This document shows, one piece after another, positions 1 to 11,295 of a stretch of 64,000 nucleotides of DNA. The first letter of the stretch is position 1; each line of letters begins with the position of its first letter. The notes beneath the pieces are model-generated. The model saw nothing but the letters and a program-made list of their open reading frames with translations, was not told where the DNA came from and did not search any database. The position numbers and the translations under genes are program-made. Where the stretch lies: the NCBI GenBank assembly GCA_001584585.1, contig LSYV01000008.1:1311913-1375912 (forward strand). The letters are read 5' to 3'. Source of the DNA: Gonium pectorale (Eukaryota; Chlorophyta; Chlorophyceae; Chlamydomonadales; Volvocaceae).

Positions 1-3000
1 CCCCCACCGGCGAGGGAGTCGCGGCCCTCGCTAGCGGTCGCGGCGCTGGCGCTGACGTCAGCGTTGCTCATTGTGGCGGCAACAGCGTGCCGCGGCCTGC
101 CGGCGGCAGCAGCGGACGCCCGAGACGGCGCAGCCGGTGAGTTGACCCAGTCCATGCGCGCGATGGTGTGCCGCCCCCCCCCCCGGCATGCACAGGGAGC
201 GGCATGGAGGGGGTCGGCCGGAGCGCCGCATTGGAACGGGCCCGTAGGGACGCACTGTGCCCCTCGGCCCACTTGCACGGGGCGTAGCGGTGCGGGCATG
301 GCGGCCTGAGGGCGATGCCTCTCGCGGTGCAACGGGCGCACAGAGCGCTCGCGGCTCTGGCTCCAGTACCGCGCCGCTGCTGCTGCTGCTGCTGCTGCTT
401 GGGCGGCTGACTGTCAACTGGAGAAGCGCATGTGCCTCAGCTAGCTGCCCCCTGCACCCCGCTGCCATTCCATAATCGCCCGTGCTCCCCTTCTGCTTCC
501 GCCTGCAGGCAGCCGGACGCTACTCGGCAGAAACATTGGCGGAGCCGACGGAGGCGTCGCGCAGAACCCACTCCAAGCGCTGGTCACCACGCTGGGCCTC
601 GCAGCTGCCGAGGTCGGCACCCTCGCTGAGGCCTACATAGTATCGGCGCTCGTGCTGCTCAACGGTCTTGCCAGGAACGCGGTCGCAGGAGCCTCTACCG
701 CCGGCCTCGGTACGGGCTCCTCGGCCTCCCCCGTCTTCCTGAGCTCCGCCGCCGCCAATCGCAGTGGAGGCAGTGGCAGCCGCACGCCCGACGACATCGT
801 CCCCATCAGCGCGGTGGCTACCGCCAGCGCCGCCGCCGCCAGCGCCGCCGCCAGTCCCCCGGGTGTCGCGGAAGGGGATCCGGAGCTGCTGCGCCTACAG
901 ATCGCACAGCTGCAGCTGAGCCGCGATCCAACGCTGCGGTACGAGCTATACGACCAGGTCATGTACGACGCTGACGGCAGCGATGCGCTTGACGGCCGCA
1001 CCGCCGACGACCTGGCGGCGCTGCTGGCGGGCAAGCTGCTGTCGCGGCGTGACGCTGACGCGTCCGCTGCCGCTGCCGACGCTGGTGCGGCGGCGGGGAC
1101 GGTCGGCGGCACTGTTGCTAGCTCCGAGCCCGCTGCTGCCATCGAGGAGGAGGAAGGCGACGGCGTGCAAGAGGAGTATGAGGATGAGGAGGTCTACCTG
1201 GATAGCATGGGCGTGGCTTACGAGGGCGTGTATGACGAAGCTGGCAGCCAGGGCAACGACGCATACGACATGTACAGCAGCGCTGTGTACGACCTGGATG
1301 CGTCGTACCAGATCTACAACGCCTACAGCGACGAACCCCTCGGCGGCGAGACGGTGCAGGACGTGCTGGACGAGATCGCCGTGATCGGAGCGGAGCTGTA
1401 CCCCGACGTCTTCGCCTCTGCGGGCGATGGGGTCTTGGACGGCGCCATGGATCCAGCCCTGGAGAGTGATACACACGCGGACGTCACCGAAGTCGTCATC
1501 GTCACTGCGGACGCCTACGACGCCGACCTTCCCGACGCTGCCAACGATGACGGCGGCGCCGCCGCTTCCACCGCTGACCTCGCGTCAGTCCAGGAGTCAG
1601 ATACCTCAGCTGCGGAGGTTGACGACGACCGACCGATCATGAGCGTCTCCCGCCGTCTCCTAGGTGGGTGGGTGCAGGGCCCGGGGCGCGGGGCGAGCAG
1701 ATCCCACCAGCCTCCCCATATTGCTGTACTGCTTAGCCACGCATTGGGTGCCGCTTGCTTTGCTGCAAGCTTGTGGTGCTGCAAGCTGGTTGAGTGCACT
1801 ACGGTAGGCGTACGGATGATCAGGTGGCACTAAGGCATCTGTTGCATGCGCTGCACCAGAAAAGGTCTAGTGCGCAGCCACCTGCCGGTTGTTGTCGGTT
1901 GGAAGCTTCAAGGGCCCGACGCCTGAGCTGAGCCCAGGAAACTGCGTGCACCCTTCCTTCGGCGCGAGTGAGGGGAGCCTGCCCACCCGTACACCACACT
2001 CACTGATTATCAATCTCGTGTACAATATATTTAATCATGTCTATGTTCAATTTACATGAAAAGGCTGCACATCGTGTGACTTTGCGCTCTCGCCCGCGGC
2101 TGCAGCCCCGGACCGCCGCGACCGGGACCAGGACGGCCGCGATGGCCGCGACGACACCCGCCGCCGACGAGAGCGCCCAGGCCCAGGCCCAGGGGACCTG
2201 CCCGCCCAGGTGAGGGAGGGGAAGGTTTTCGCGGGACGGCTTGCAGCCTGCGCTGTTGCACTGCTGTGGGGCCGTGACCAAACCAGCGGCGCGTATGCAG
2301 CCGCAGCCGCATCAGCGCAGGGCGCGGCGGCGCTCTGCCGCCATGGGCATGTATGCGGACGGCGCTTGTTGCTGATGCCCCTGCGCAGTCGTTTGCCAGG
2401 CTTGTCACCGTGTTCGCCGGCGGCTTGTGGATATGTCCGGGCCGGTACCTACGTGCTAACCCTCCCCCCCGTCCTCCGCCCTTTGCGCCCTTGCAGGTTT
2501 GGGTTCCGGGAGTGGTCCGCGTCAACAACGACGGAAACGGCAACGTCAAGGTGGGACGCGTCCGTCTGTCCAACCGCTGGTTGACTGTTGCAGCGGCGCC
2601 AACAGACCTCGCTGCACAGCCCATATGACATGGAGCGGCATGACTTTCCTCGCGCACTGCTGGTTTCCATCCGGCATGCTACAACCGCCAAGACAGTAGG
2701 TCCCTTGTCTTCGGCCAGACGGGGGCTTCCCAGTGCCCAAACAGCCTCTGCTGTCGAGCCTGCCATGTTCAGCTGTGTACCCCTGTTACCAAACGGAGAA
2801 TGCCGACTAAAGTACGTGCCTTGCTTTGCGGCCTCGCCCATCCATGCAGGTCCGCGTGGGTCCGCTAGGCTCCATCGCCACCATCAACGCCCAGGCCCCC
2901 GATGGCGACCGCGCGGTGCCCCGTGTCACGCCCGTCGTCGGCTCCGCCGCCGTCGCTGACGCCATCGCCGACCGCGTCTCCAACCCGCTCGCCGGTGTCG

Positions 3001-3356
3001 GTGTCGGTGGCGGCTTCGCCGACGGGTCCTTCTCGGCGCAGGCGCTGAGCTCAGCCGTCGCTGACGCTAACCGGCGGGCAGCGGCGGACGGCAGCGACCT
3101 CGGCGATTTCCGCACCGGCAGCGGCCTTGTGAGCGACTTCACGCCCAAGGGCGACGAGCAGCCCATGCAGCTGTCGTCAGTGGGGGACAAGGACAGGGGT
3201 GAGGACAGGGGTGAGGACAGGGACAAGCCAAAGGTGTATGTGGGCGTGGGGCCGTTCGCGTCGGGCGTCCGCGTGGTTACGGACGGCGAGGGCGGCTCGC
3301 TGACCAGAGTGGGGCCCCTGGCTGGCGGCGTGCGGGTGGCTTCAACGGGCAAGTAG
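1..3356 (+). CDS. Secreted-type protein of unknown function (5' truncated)
   Basis: I do not recognise a family. Five exons join in phase: <1-136, 509-1663, 2106-2209, 2497-2550 and 2850-3356 (stop TAG). The first exon has no ATG, so the start lies upstream of the window. Its frame gives an Arg/Ser stretch, then a run of about 25 hydrophobic residues with LALTSALLIVAATA and an AxA-type end, which resembles a signal peptide. The middle is Ala/Asp/Glu/Tyr-rich and probably disordered. The exon at 2106-2209 encodes an Arg/Asp run. The C-terminal part repeats a short strand-like pattern, VRVGPLGS, VGVGPFASGVRVVTDG and TRVGPLAGGVRVASTGK, just before the stop. Intron 1 carries a (CTG)n run at 374-399. 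The exon chain is well supported by phase; the function is unknown, and an extracellular or wall role is only inference from the leader. Confidence 0.6.
374..399. repeat. CTG trinucleotide microsatellite
   Basis: A run of about eight GCT/CTG triplets lies inside the first intron (137-508) of the gene at 1-3356, so it is not expected to be translated. Confidence 0.8.
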
Positions 3357-3782
3357 TGATGAGGCAGGTGACGTTTTCTTCTGTGGTGCGGTACACGGTG
3401 CGGTACACGCGTGCAATGACTCTGGGGTGATGGGGTGCCGGGCGGGAAACGTTGCCGCATGTGATGCGTAAACTCAGACTGTGACTGTTGCGGAATTGGT
3501 TGCGGGAGGGGGCCCCTTTCTAGATGGAATGGTCACGAGCGGTGTGATTCTCTGAACCTGTGCGCAGCCCGGAACTGTTCCTGATGGGCCAGCTTGTATG
3601 GAGACTCACCTGTCCTGCAGCACGCGCATGTGTAGGGTGCGACAGTACCCATGTTCATCGTGGGTAGCAGTGTTTCAGCGATCCTGAATAGGGTATTAAA
3701 GGCGTTGCTAATTTATCAATTATTATCATCGAGTGCTGGCCAGAGCCATGTTATTCCCTCACGTCAGATGACTAACGCCAGA

Positions 3783-3787
3783 TGTAA
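3783..3787 (+). terminator. Candidate TGTAA poly(A) signal
   Basis: TGTAA lies 427 bases after the stop of the gene ending at 3356. TGTAA is the usual poly(A) signal in volvocine algae. No cleavage site can be assigned without transcripts. Confidence 0.35.
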
Positions 3788-4164
3788 CACAGCTACCTAA
3801 TCGATCGCCACCCTTCTGAGACTGCTGACAGCCAGCCGACAACGGTGATATGCTAGGTGGGGACGGCTTTGCCGGAACGGCTCCAAAGTTACATTTGGCT
3901 AGCAAAGGAGGGTACGCTCGACGCAGCGGTGCGTCCTCTACATGCGCATGTATGCCGTCTTTTGTACAATGCCCATGCTATGCCTATCACATACACACAC
4001 GCACATCAGGTCAACACATATATCCGGTGCTTGTACGGCCATATAAAAATCGGGTTGTAGGCCCTGGCCACGTGGTACATGCTACGTCGAATGTGTGTCT
4101 CATTGTCAAAGCAGTAACTTTGCCTACATGCAACTTACGGTTATTTAGTATAGGAGACCTGCCT

Positions 4165-4690
4165 CTAGCACAGTGTCACACATCTAGTTCCATCCCGACC
4201 CATCGCACGGCGAAATGGGTTGAATTCATTTGCAACAATGCGATACGAGTCCTTCCTTGCTGCCCCAGTACCGTGTTGGGTTCGACATGGCATCGTATGC
4301 GTGGAGGCCAGCATGAACGATGCGCAGCCCGCTCTTGCCCCGCCAAGCATCGGCATGAAAAACATACACTTGCGGCACGCCCATCACATCAGCGGCCGCC
4401 CGATTCACCAGAGCCCCGGGGTCCGATTTACTCCATTCTCTTGATTGCACTGCACGTTCACGGGCAATTGCATTCATTGCTCTCTCGGCCCGTAACCATG
4501 CTACAGTAGGTAGCTCTTTCCAACATTCCTTCATTCCCGAAAACGCGTACCCGAAAAGCTTATTCAAACGCAAAGGAACCGCGGGCCCCCCGCCATGTGC
4601 AGGACTTGGCAACGAATCCTTCGGCGTGCTCCATTGAGAGATCCGCCTTCGTGCTAAAAAGCTACATGCCGAAATGCAACGGTCCACCAC
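4165..4690 (-). pseudogene. Frameshifted coding relic, probably from a mobile element
   Basis: No family was recognised. On the minus strand one frame runs 4690-4226 and contains varied, protein-like segments such as LFGYAFSGMKECWKELP, RAERAMNAIARERAV and ADVMGVPQVYVFHADAW. Near 4250-4270 the sense appears to shift to another frame, which continues KDSYRIVANEFNPFRRAMG to a stop at about 4165. The region is less GC-rich than the neighbouring genes, has no obvious splice sites and sits alone in intergenic DNA. A decayed transposon gene or a degraded host gene would both fit. That it was once coding is inferred from composition and the two-frame continuity, not from a database match. Confidence 0.35.
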
Positions 4691-4845
4691 ACTTGCCCTA
4701 TCGGACTACATGACATTCCTATACACGTCAACACCACCAACATGGGGAGGTGGACACAGATGGCAGCACTATGCAGGGAGCAGCTCGTGGTGCAATGACC
4801 CACGGGTCTTCCCCGAACACAATTGGCTAAACGTACACGCGCTAA

Positions 4846-4931
4846 GTGCTCGACGACTCATGCGAGCACAAGGGCACTCAGCAGCTAAATGCTCGACTAC
4901 TCATGCGAGCACAAGGACACTCTGCAGCTAT
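4846..4931. repeat. 43-bp tandem duplication
   Basis: Two adjacent copies of a 43-base unit (4846-4888 and 4889-4931) share CTCATGCGAGCACAAGG and CAGCTA and differ at a few bases. They are intergenic and have no visible function. Confidence 0.75.
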
Positions 4932-5704
4932 GTCCGGAACGCAGGCGACCGCATTTGCAGCGACGCCCAAGAGTCTGTGGACTGCATTCAGGAACATGAC
5001 CGTCGAAAATCCCCAGTGTGGCAAGACCCGCGGTTAAGTAATGTCAGTAAACAATCGTTGTTGGGCTCAAGCGAGGTGCGTCGCGGCATGCCAATAGTAT
5101 CGATCCCATGAACCCGGACCGAGAGGAGGGCCGACACACAACATGTGCCGCCGCACACCCGACGCCTTCGTCACGCGGCCACCCCGCTAAATTGTGAGCA
5201 GCCGCTTATGACAAAAATGTGAGAGGTCATGGGGTCAACATGATATCTGCGATACCTGGATAAGTCCGTCCTATCTCGTTTGAGCTGTGAAACTGTGTCA
5301 ATCCTGATCTGGTCTTCTCTGAATCTCTTCTCTAGACGTAGTGCGCCGTAAGGCAATCAGCTCGTCCAAAACCGCGGGGCGATAGTACAACCATTCCCAA
5401 CAACCGCAAACCGCTCAAGTGTACGCAGCCGTCCCCGTTTGCCTACTTGCGGGGAAACGCGCCTCTGGCAGCACCGCCGATGAAATGGAAGGTCGGGGAC
5501 GGCACGGCCACCATCCAACCCACCTCCATAAACCATAAACTGGTAGTCATGCACCGCCGCCTCTACGGCAAGTACACCAGCCGCTGCCACTACAGTCGAA
5601 CCACAGATGACGCAGGCCCGACGCTGGGATGGGCGCAGGCCAGCCAGCGACCCATGGGACTGTGCTGCGACTGCCTTAGGCGGCGGGGAACCCACACCGG
5701 CCGC

Positions 5705-8700
5705 TCAGTAGATGTCGCAGCAGGCGGGCTCGCCGTTGAGCTCGTCCTCGTAGAAGAAGGGGCCCAGGCGGTACTTGAGGCCCTCCAGGCACTTGAGCTC
5801 GACCTGCAGGTTGGTGAATATACAAGGTTGGCGAGCATATGAGAACAAACTTGGGAGGATTTACTAGTCGGTGTACCGTGGCATTACCGAAGCACTGACC
5901 AAGGTGCTCACCTGTTATTTAGCCTTTGGTCAGATGTCGTCACACGACGGTCAGATTCGCACACACGACATCTGACGTGCTGCAAGACGTAACGCCGTCG
6001 AGCGCGCATTACTCTATTCAAGCAAAGCCGTCGGCCCACCCTTGATATGCCGCCCGCCCGCCATGCGGACACGCCTTGCGCTGCCCCTTCCCCCGGGGTA
6101 CCGCGGGCTGCTCACCGAGTGTGCCTCCTCCCGCGACACGGGCTGCTCGTACAGCATGGACAGCATGCGGCGCAGCATGTCGGTGTGGGGCATGCGGTCC
6201 ACCACCTTGGTGGCCAGGTAGGCGCATGTGAAGAGGATGGACCGGAGGCCGTCCTTCTGCGGGGACATGGGAGCATGGGAGAAAAGATGAAGTACACGTC
6301 AAATGGTGAGCGCACTCGGAACCATTGCTGAGGAGCCTCGCAGCTAGCATGCGTGTATACATGGGCCACGTATGCAGCACAGCGTGCGGCGACAGGAATG
6401 GTGCAACGTGAACTAACCCGGGTCCTCAAGATTCTCATCTGAGGTCCAACCCATTCGGGTCCAGGGAACGCACGACACCACTCGACGCTCCGACACCAGA
6501 GATGAGAGCAGATCAGCGCAGCTCGCCCCAGCTGCGGCGTATAACGCCCAGCCGTACGGCGGACCCCGGGGCCCAAACGCCCGCGACAGTCCTTCCCGCC
6601 CGACCCGGGGTCCAAACCCGCGGCCCGTCGCTGCCGACTCACATGCATAACCTCATCTGGGTGCGCGGCCGCCAGCGCCGCTTTCTTCTCGTCGCTCATG
6701 TTCTCCGCGTAGGCGCAGAACTGCGGGGAGTGGTAGACCGCGACGCTGAGCGTGGGCGTCATCTCGATGAGGCGCTGGAAGTAGGAGGAGCCCAGCGCCA
6801 GCGCGAAGGCGGAGAAGCCCCAGTGCACGCCGTTGTAAAAGAGCACCGAGTTGACCGAGAGCGGCAGGAAAGTGACGCCGCCTGGAAGAGTGGATACATG
6901 CGAAGGGAAGGAGATAGAGGCCCACTGTACGTCATGCAAGGCGCGGCGGACATTACAACTGAGGAAACACGTATAGCAGTTTTCGTACAGCACAGCGCAT
7001 GGGCACATCCGAACTAAGCATCGCCTGCTGGACTCCGAACCGCCCTGCGAGAAGCCTTCAGCATGCGCGCTCGCGCAGCCACCTACCGGGCAGGCGCGCG
7101 TGCTTCATGATCTCGTTAGCGAGCGCCAGAGCGTTGGGGGAGGACACATCCGAGTACACCACCGGGCAGTAAACCGGGCCGTACGGGCACACGGCGCTGC
7201 CGTTGGGCGTGGCGCGCCGCGGGCGGCAGCGCTGCGCGCCCGCAGCAGCTGCAGCTGCCGCGGCGGCGATGCTGGTGCCGCCGTAGCTGCTCACGCTGCC
7301 TCCGCTGGAGCCGATGGCGGTGTAGAGGGAGGTGGAGCCCGAGCTGGTGCCGCTGCTGTCGGGGGCTCGCTCGTCCATGGGCTCCTCGCCCAGCTCCTCG
7401 TGGCAGTCCAGGAAGCCGGTGTCGGAGGCGCTCGACTCGTCCTCGGGCGCGCGGGGCCCGGGCTGCTGCGAGAATGTAACGGCAAAGCATACTTCAGTGC
7501 AGGATGATGCAGGGTGGTTGACCAAACGCTGGGCTGGCAAGGCAGCTGTGTATTGCCGACCGGCTTGCGGAGCCACAGGCTACACACAATCCCTAGTGCA
7601 CGCTTGAGGCATGACGCTGCGTCTAGGGAACCGTGTCCCGTCACTATACGTACCGGGCTGATGGCCATCTGCTGAGACGCCTTGGGGCCCGCCGCCACAG
7701 CCGGGGCGGCTGCAGCCGCCGCCGCGGCGCCCGCTCGCTGCTGGACCTCCCTGGACACCGCCGCAGCGGCCGCCGTCGCTGCACTGCGGTCAGCGCAGTA
7801 GACGCCGTACAGCGCGGTACCGGAAGTCACGGGCGGCACGGCAGCGGCGATTGACGCAGCGGGCGGGCCAGCTGCGGTCGCGCCGTTGGCGGCGCCCAGC
7901 GCGGGCCGCTTGTACAGGACGGAGGCGTTGGCGGCATCGGCGTTGGTGGTGGCCGCCGCTGCGGCAGCGGTGCGCTTGTACAGAGCCGACTGCGCCGCAG
8001 AGGCTGCCGCAGCGCCCGAGGGCGCCGCGGCGGCCGCGATGCACTGCTCGACGGCGGCACGGAGCTGCTGCTGTTGCTGCTGTTGCATGGCCGCCTGGCG
8101 TGCAGCGACCTGCGGATACGCATGGCGGTGGGCAGGGGTCTCAGGCCGCGCTCGCCATGAAATTGCTTTCAAGACGGGTTTCAGCCAGGTGCAGAGGCCC
8201 TCCGTCATTGTCGACATCCCGAGCAGCCCGCGCGCACAACCGACCTGCTGAGCGACTTCCGCTGCAGCCGCCAGGACCTGCGCCTGGGCCGCAGACCGAG
8301 CGGGCACATACAGCTGCGCTGTAGCGGGCTCGGGCATCGCCGCTGCCGCCGCCGATGTTGGCTGCTGCTGCGACGGCGGGACCGCGGCCGGTGCTTCGGC
8401 GGGGTGCGGGTGCTGCTGCTGTTGGCGGGCCTGCAGCTGACGCACGGCAGTCATCTGGTGCAGTTGCGCCGCTGTGAGGCGCCGGAGGTCTCGCACGTCG
8501 CTGCCGGCAGCCGCCTACGGTTAGGGAGCGGGCGGCAAGTGGGTCATCTAGAGCGCACTTCAAGCCAACTTCAACTTTAAAATCCATCGAGAAAGGTAAA
8601 GCATGGGTAGCACATTGTGCCAAATGGTAACACGTTGATTCCGCTCGCTGGCAGAAGCGCCAGGTGCCGTGATCGCCATATGAAGACCGCCCCACATCAC

Positions 8701-9913
8701 CCAACCCACATCACCCAACCCGCATCACCCAACCCACATCACCACTTCATCATCCTGCGCAAGTGCGCACATACGGACCAGACGCTTGCACCGCCTAGTC
8801 CCTCGCGCGGCCACTTCTCGCCTTGCGTTGCTAAGCACTGCGCCCTGCGCCGCCGCGCTTCACACCTGGTAGTTGCCGTACAGCGCCGCCTTCGAGGACG
8901 GCTGCGCCGCCGGCGCCGGCGCCATAGGGTCGCCCACAGTCGCCAGGTGGGTGACGCCCATGTTGAGGCGGTGCGCGCCGTCGGCGTTGCCGTGACGCAT
9001 GTCCGCCAGCACCTCAGCGCCAATGCCGGAGCCCGCCGTCAAACCGGAAGCGGCGGCGTTGTAGTCGACCATCATAGGGTCCACGGCGTTGGCGACGGCA
9101 ATTGGGTCGGTGTCGGGGGACACTGCAGGAGGGCGGCGCGGGGCGGAACGGGTGCGGTCATCAGAAGGCGTCGCGACCAGCACGGAAGGAGAGCGAGGGA
9201 GGTGGTGCACATGTGCCGCCGACCCACATGCGAAACCTGAGCAGCACTTGAACCCGTTATGCACGGGTCTGATTTCTTTCAGTGACCCTAGAGGACATGC
9301 AAGCTGCGGCATACGAGCTGAGGACCCGCATCGGCGCATGCGTGATGGAAGAGGGCAAGAGGCCAACGCAGGGCCTACGGGTTAAGCACGCCCCTTTCCC
9401 GTGCGAAAAAGTGCACCCATGCCGCGCAAGACGGACAATTGGAGGCGTTTGGCATGCCGCTGTTGTCAGCTAACATGAACAGGCTGCCTAAATGCTTAGA
9501 GACAAGTGACCCATGGGTCATCTATATTGACGCCTCTGCCCCGCCCGGCCGTGTCACCAACACCGATGCCGGTTATGCATGGCTGGTAGGATGGTAGGAC
9601 GGGCTTTGCATTCCGCTGTGCCGCTATTTGGAGTCTCATCCCCCTGACCCACATAGTGCTTACTTAGCGCGTCATCGACGGCGGCAGCCAGGATGGACTT
9701 GTCGCGCGGCGCCGCGTTGAAGGAGCGGTAGAGGACCGTGCCGCCGTGGGGGGGTGCGGCCGCGCCGGGCCGCACGCCATAGAGCGCATTGCGGAGCAAG
9801 GCTGCGCTGGAGGCGCTGCCCGCGCTGCCCGCCGTGGCGCCCGCGCCGGCCGTCGCGGGTCCATGGCCCGCGGGCGGAGCGCCCCCCGTCGCCGAGTTAT
9901 AGTAAGAGTGCAT
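5705..9913 (-). CDS. Cyclin-like protein with N-terminal xLY motif array
   Basis: Eight exons agree in phase (9649-9913, 8866-9122, 8245-8514, 7654-8109, 7087-7465, 6643-6881, 6116-6256, 5705-5803), giving 701 residues from ATG 9911-9913 to TGA. Residues 1 to about 520 are Ala/Gln/Gly/Pro-rich and probably disordered, with polyQ near residue 275 and eight spaced motifs of the form [ATSN]xLY[GKRVT], e.g. NALYG, TVLYR, AALYG, SALYK, SVLYK, TALYG. Residues about 525-695 look like a cyclin box: helices around FSAFALALGSSYFQRLIEM, LRSILFTCAYLATKVVDRM and LKCLEGLKYRLGPFFYEDE in the order seen in PHO80/P-type cyclins. The protein ends ACCDIY. If correct it would be a kinase regulatory subunit; a catalytic partner is not in the window. 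The intron 8110-8244 has a weak GTCGGT donor and keeps frame, so it may be retained. The cyclin assignment is by pattern only. Confidence 0.6.
5929..5976. repeat. 12-bp perfect inverted repeat in an intron
   Basis: GTCAGATGTCGT at 5929-5940 is the exact reverse complement of ACGACATCTGAC at 5965-5976, with a 24-base loop. It lies in the last intron (5804-6115) of the cyclin-like gene. It may be a miniature-element remnant or an intronic hairpin. Confidence 0.7.
8693..8744. repeat. 14-bp tandem repeat in an intron
   Basis: About 3.5 copies of ACATCACCCAACCC lie in the intron 8515-8865 of the cyclin-like gene. It is a short minisatellite with no visible function. Confidence 0.75.
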
Positions 9914-10413
9914 AGCTTAGATCTGAGGCAGCCTGGCGCACGCTGGCGTCGAAGCCGATGCCCGGACCGCGCGCGGCGGCCGACGAGCTTGGGCCCTCAG
10001 ATCGGTCTCGAGCACGATGATGGTGGCGGTTGTCGAGGGCGTGCTAAGCGGCTCCGCAAAAGCCAGGTCCCAAAGAGCTGAAAAGCGGCTCCAAAGGAAT
10101 TGCAGCGGACTTGCGAAATTGCGTTGGACTGCGGTCGGGGGGTTGAGAAAATTGTGGGCGGCGCTCATTTCTGCGGCTCCCCAACAGCCCAACGTGACGC
10201 TGAAAGCAGGGCCTATTACAGACAGCTGATAAGGGAAACCTTGCGCGGAGAAGACAGGGGATCAAAACGTTTCGCACGCGCGGGACCCTCGCTCCGGTGA
10301 GCTAGCCTCACATCTGTGTGCTGGAGAGGGATCTTCACGCAACGTGCAGGTTGAACAGGCGGCCGGCGGAGGCTCTGGACCCCGCACAACTGAGTCCAGG
10401 CTGCTGACCTAGT

Positions 10414-11295
10414 TTGGTGCGTAAAGCATTACGTTTAGTACTTGATTCGGTGTCCGATTGCGTATTAGATAATAGGTTTTGGCTAAGGGTGGCTGCAGAC
10501 TGCATGGGGTCTGCTCGTTCGTTTTCAGCCCCCCCGCCCGTGCCGTACCGTTGTACTGCCCGGGGGGTCGGCGTGGCAAGATTGGGCATCTCTTCATGCG
10601 GGGCGGGAGGGGGGGCGGGTACAGGAACGAACAGTCGACTCAGCTTTGATACATCGCTCTCCTGGGAGGATCCCGACTGCCCGACTGCGGGCACAGGCCG
10701 GGGGATTGGCTCCAAGGCGCTTGATGGCGCAGGGACACTCCTCAACCGGGGACACCCTGACCATTATATCCTATTAGGTCCTTATTTCTGCAATGATCCC
10801 GATCAGGGTCGTGGTTCAGCGACAGCGCGTCAACCACCATCATGCCATTCCACAGCGCCAGAGGCTCGGAGGCAGCACTAGCAAACGCAACAGGTGTCCG
10901 TGCAGGACAAAATGTCGACCCTCAAAAAAGCACGATGTGGCGCAACACCCTTACTGAACGGCACAGCACTTCATCAATCAGTCCTACCGAGACCAGCGAC
11001 CTTAATAGGCGCTGAAGGAAGGCTATCACGACAGGACGAATCCCAACAGACACCAGCAATACCGGTACTCGATACTTTGCGGGCCTCAAACACGAGGGTC
11101 CCCGGCGCAACAGTCTACCGACATACGTTTCTAGTAGATAAGCCAAAAAGCCAGCAATGGAATGCAACCAGACGTGCAGATTGGAACAGCATCCGAAAGG
11201 GGGCGGGAGCTACACAGCGAGGCCCACAAGTGACGGCGTGCGACCGATGGGACACCGAAGAATGCAGGCGGGGGCTGGGTGTGGCCCGAGGGTAG
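10414..11295 (+). pseudogene. Possible decayed ORF with one in-frame stop
   Basis: One frame stays open for 882 bases apart from a single TAG at 10879-10881. The first half is Gly/Ala/Thr-rich; the second half is mixed and includes DKMSTLKKARCG and VDKPKSQQWNATRRADWN. The local base composition is less GC-rich than in the genes, so a frame this long is less expected by chance. No family, intron pattern or ATG-anchored start was recognised. It could be a dead transposon gene or coincidence. Confidence 0.25.

Larger units (their letters stand above)
3357..5704. other. Intergenic region
   Basis: Between the secreted-protein gene and the convergent cyclin-like gene I see the TGTAA at 3783, the relic at 4165-4690 and the 43-bp tandem repeat. 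Minus-strand open stretches at 5171-5356 (Arg/Asp-rich) and 5357-5695 look weakly protein-like but lack start context, splice sites or a family match, so no gene is called. Confidence 0.5.

Noticed and set aside
1664..1833. Continuation of the large exon of the first gene as open frame to 1833
   Set aside because: A GTGGGT donor at 1664 keeps phase with three further exons, while the read-through loses the coding composition.
3850..4509. 219-residue plus-strand ORF
   Set aside because: Cys/His/Arg/Ser-rich mixed text without domains or splice logic; the opposite strand looks more protein-like.
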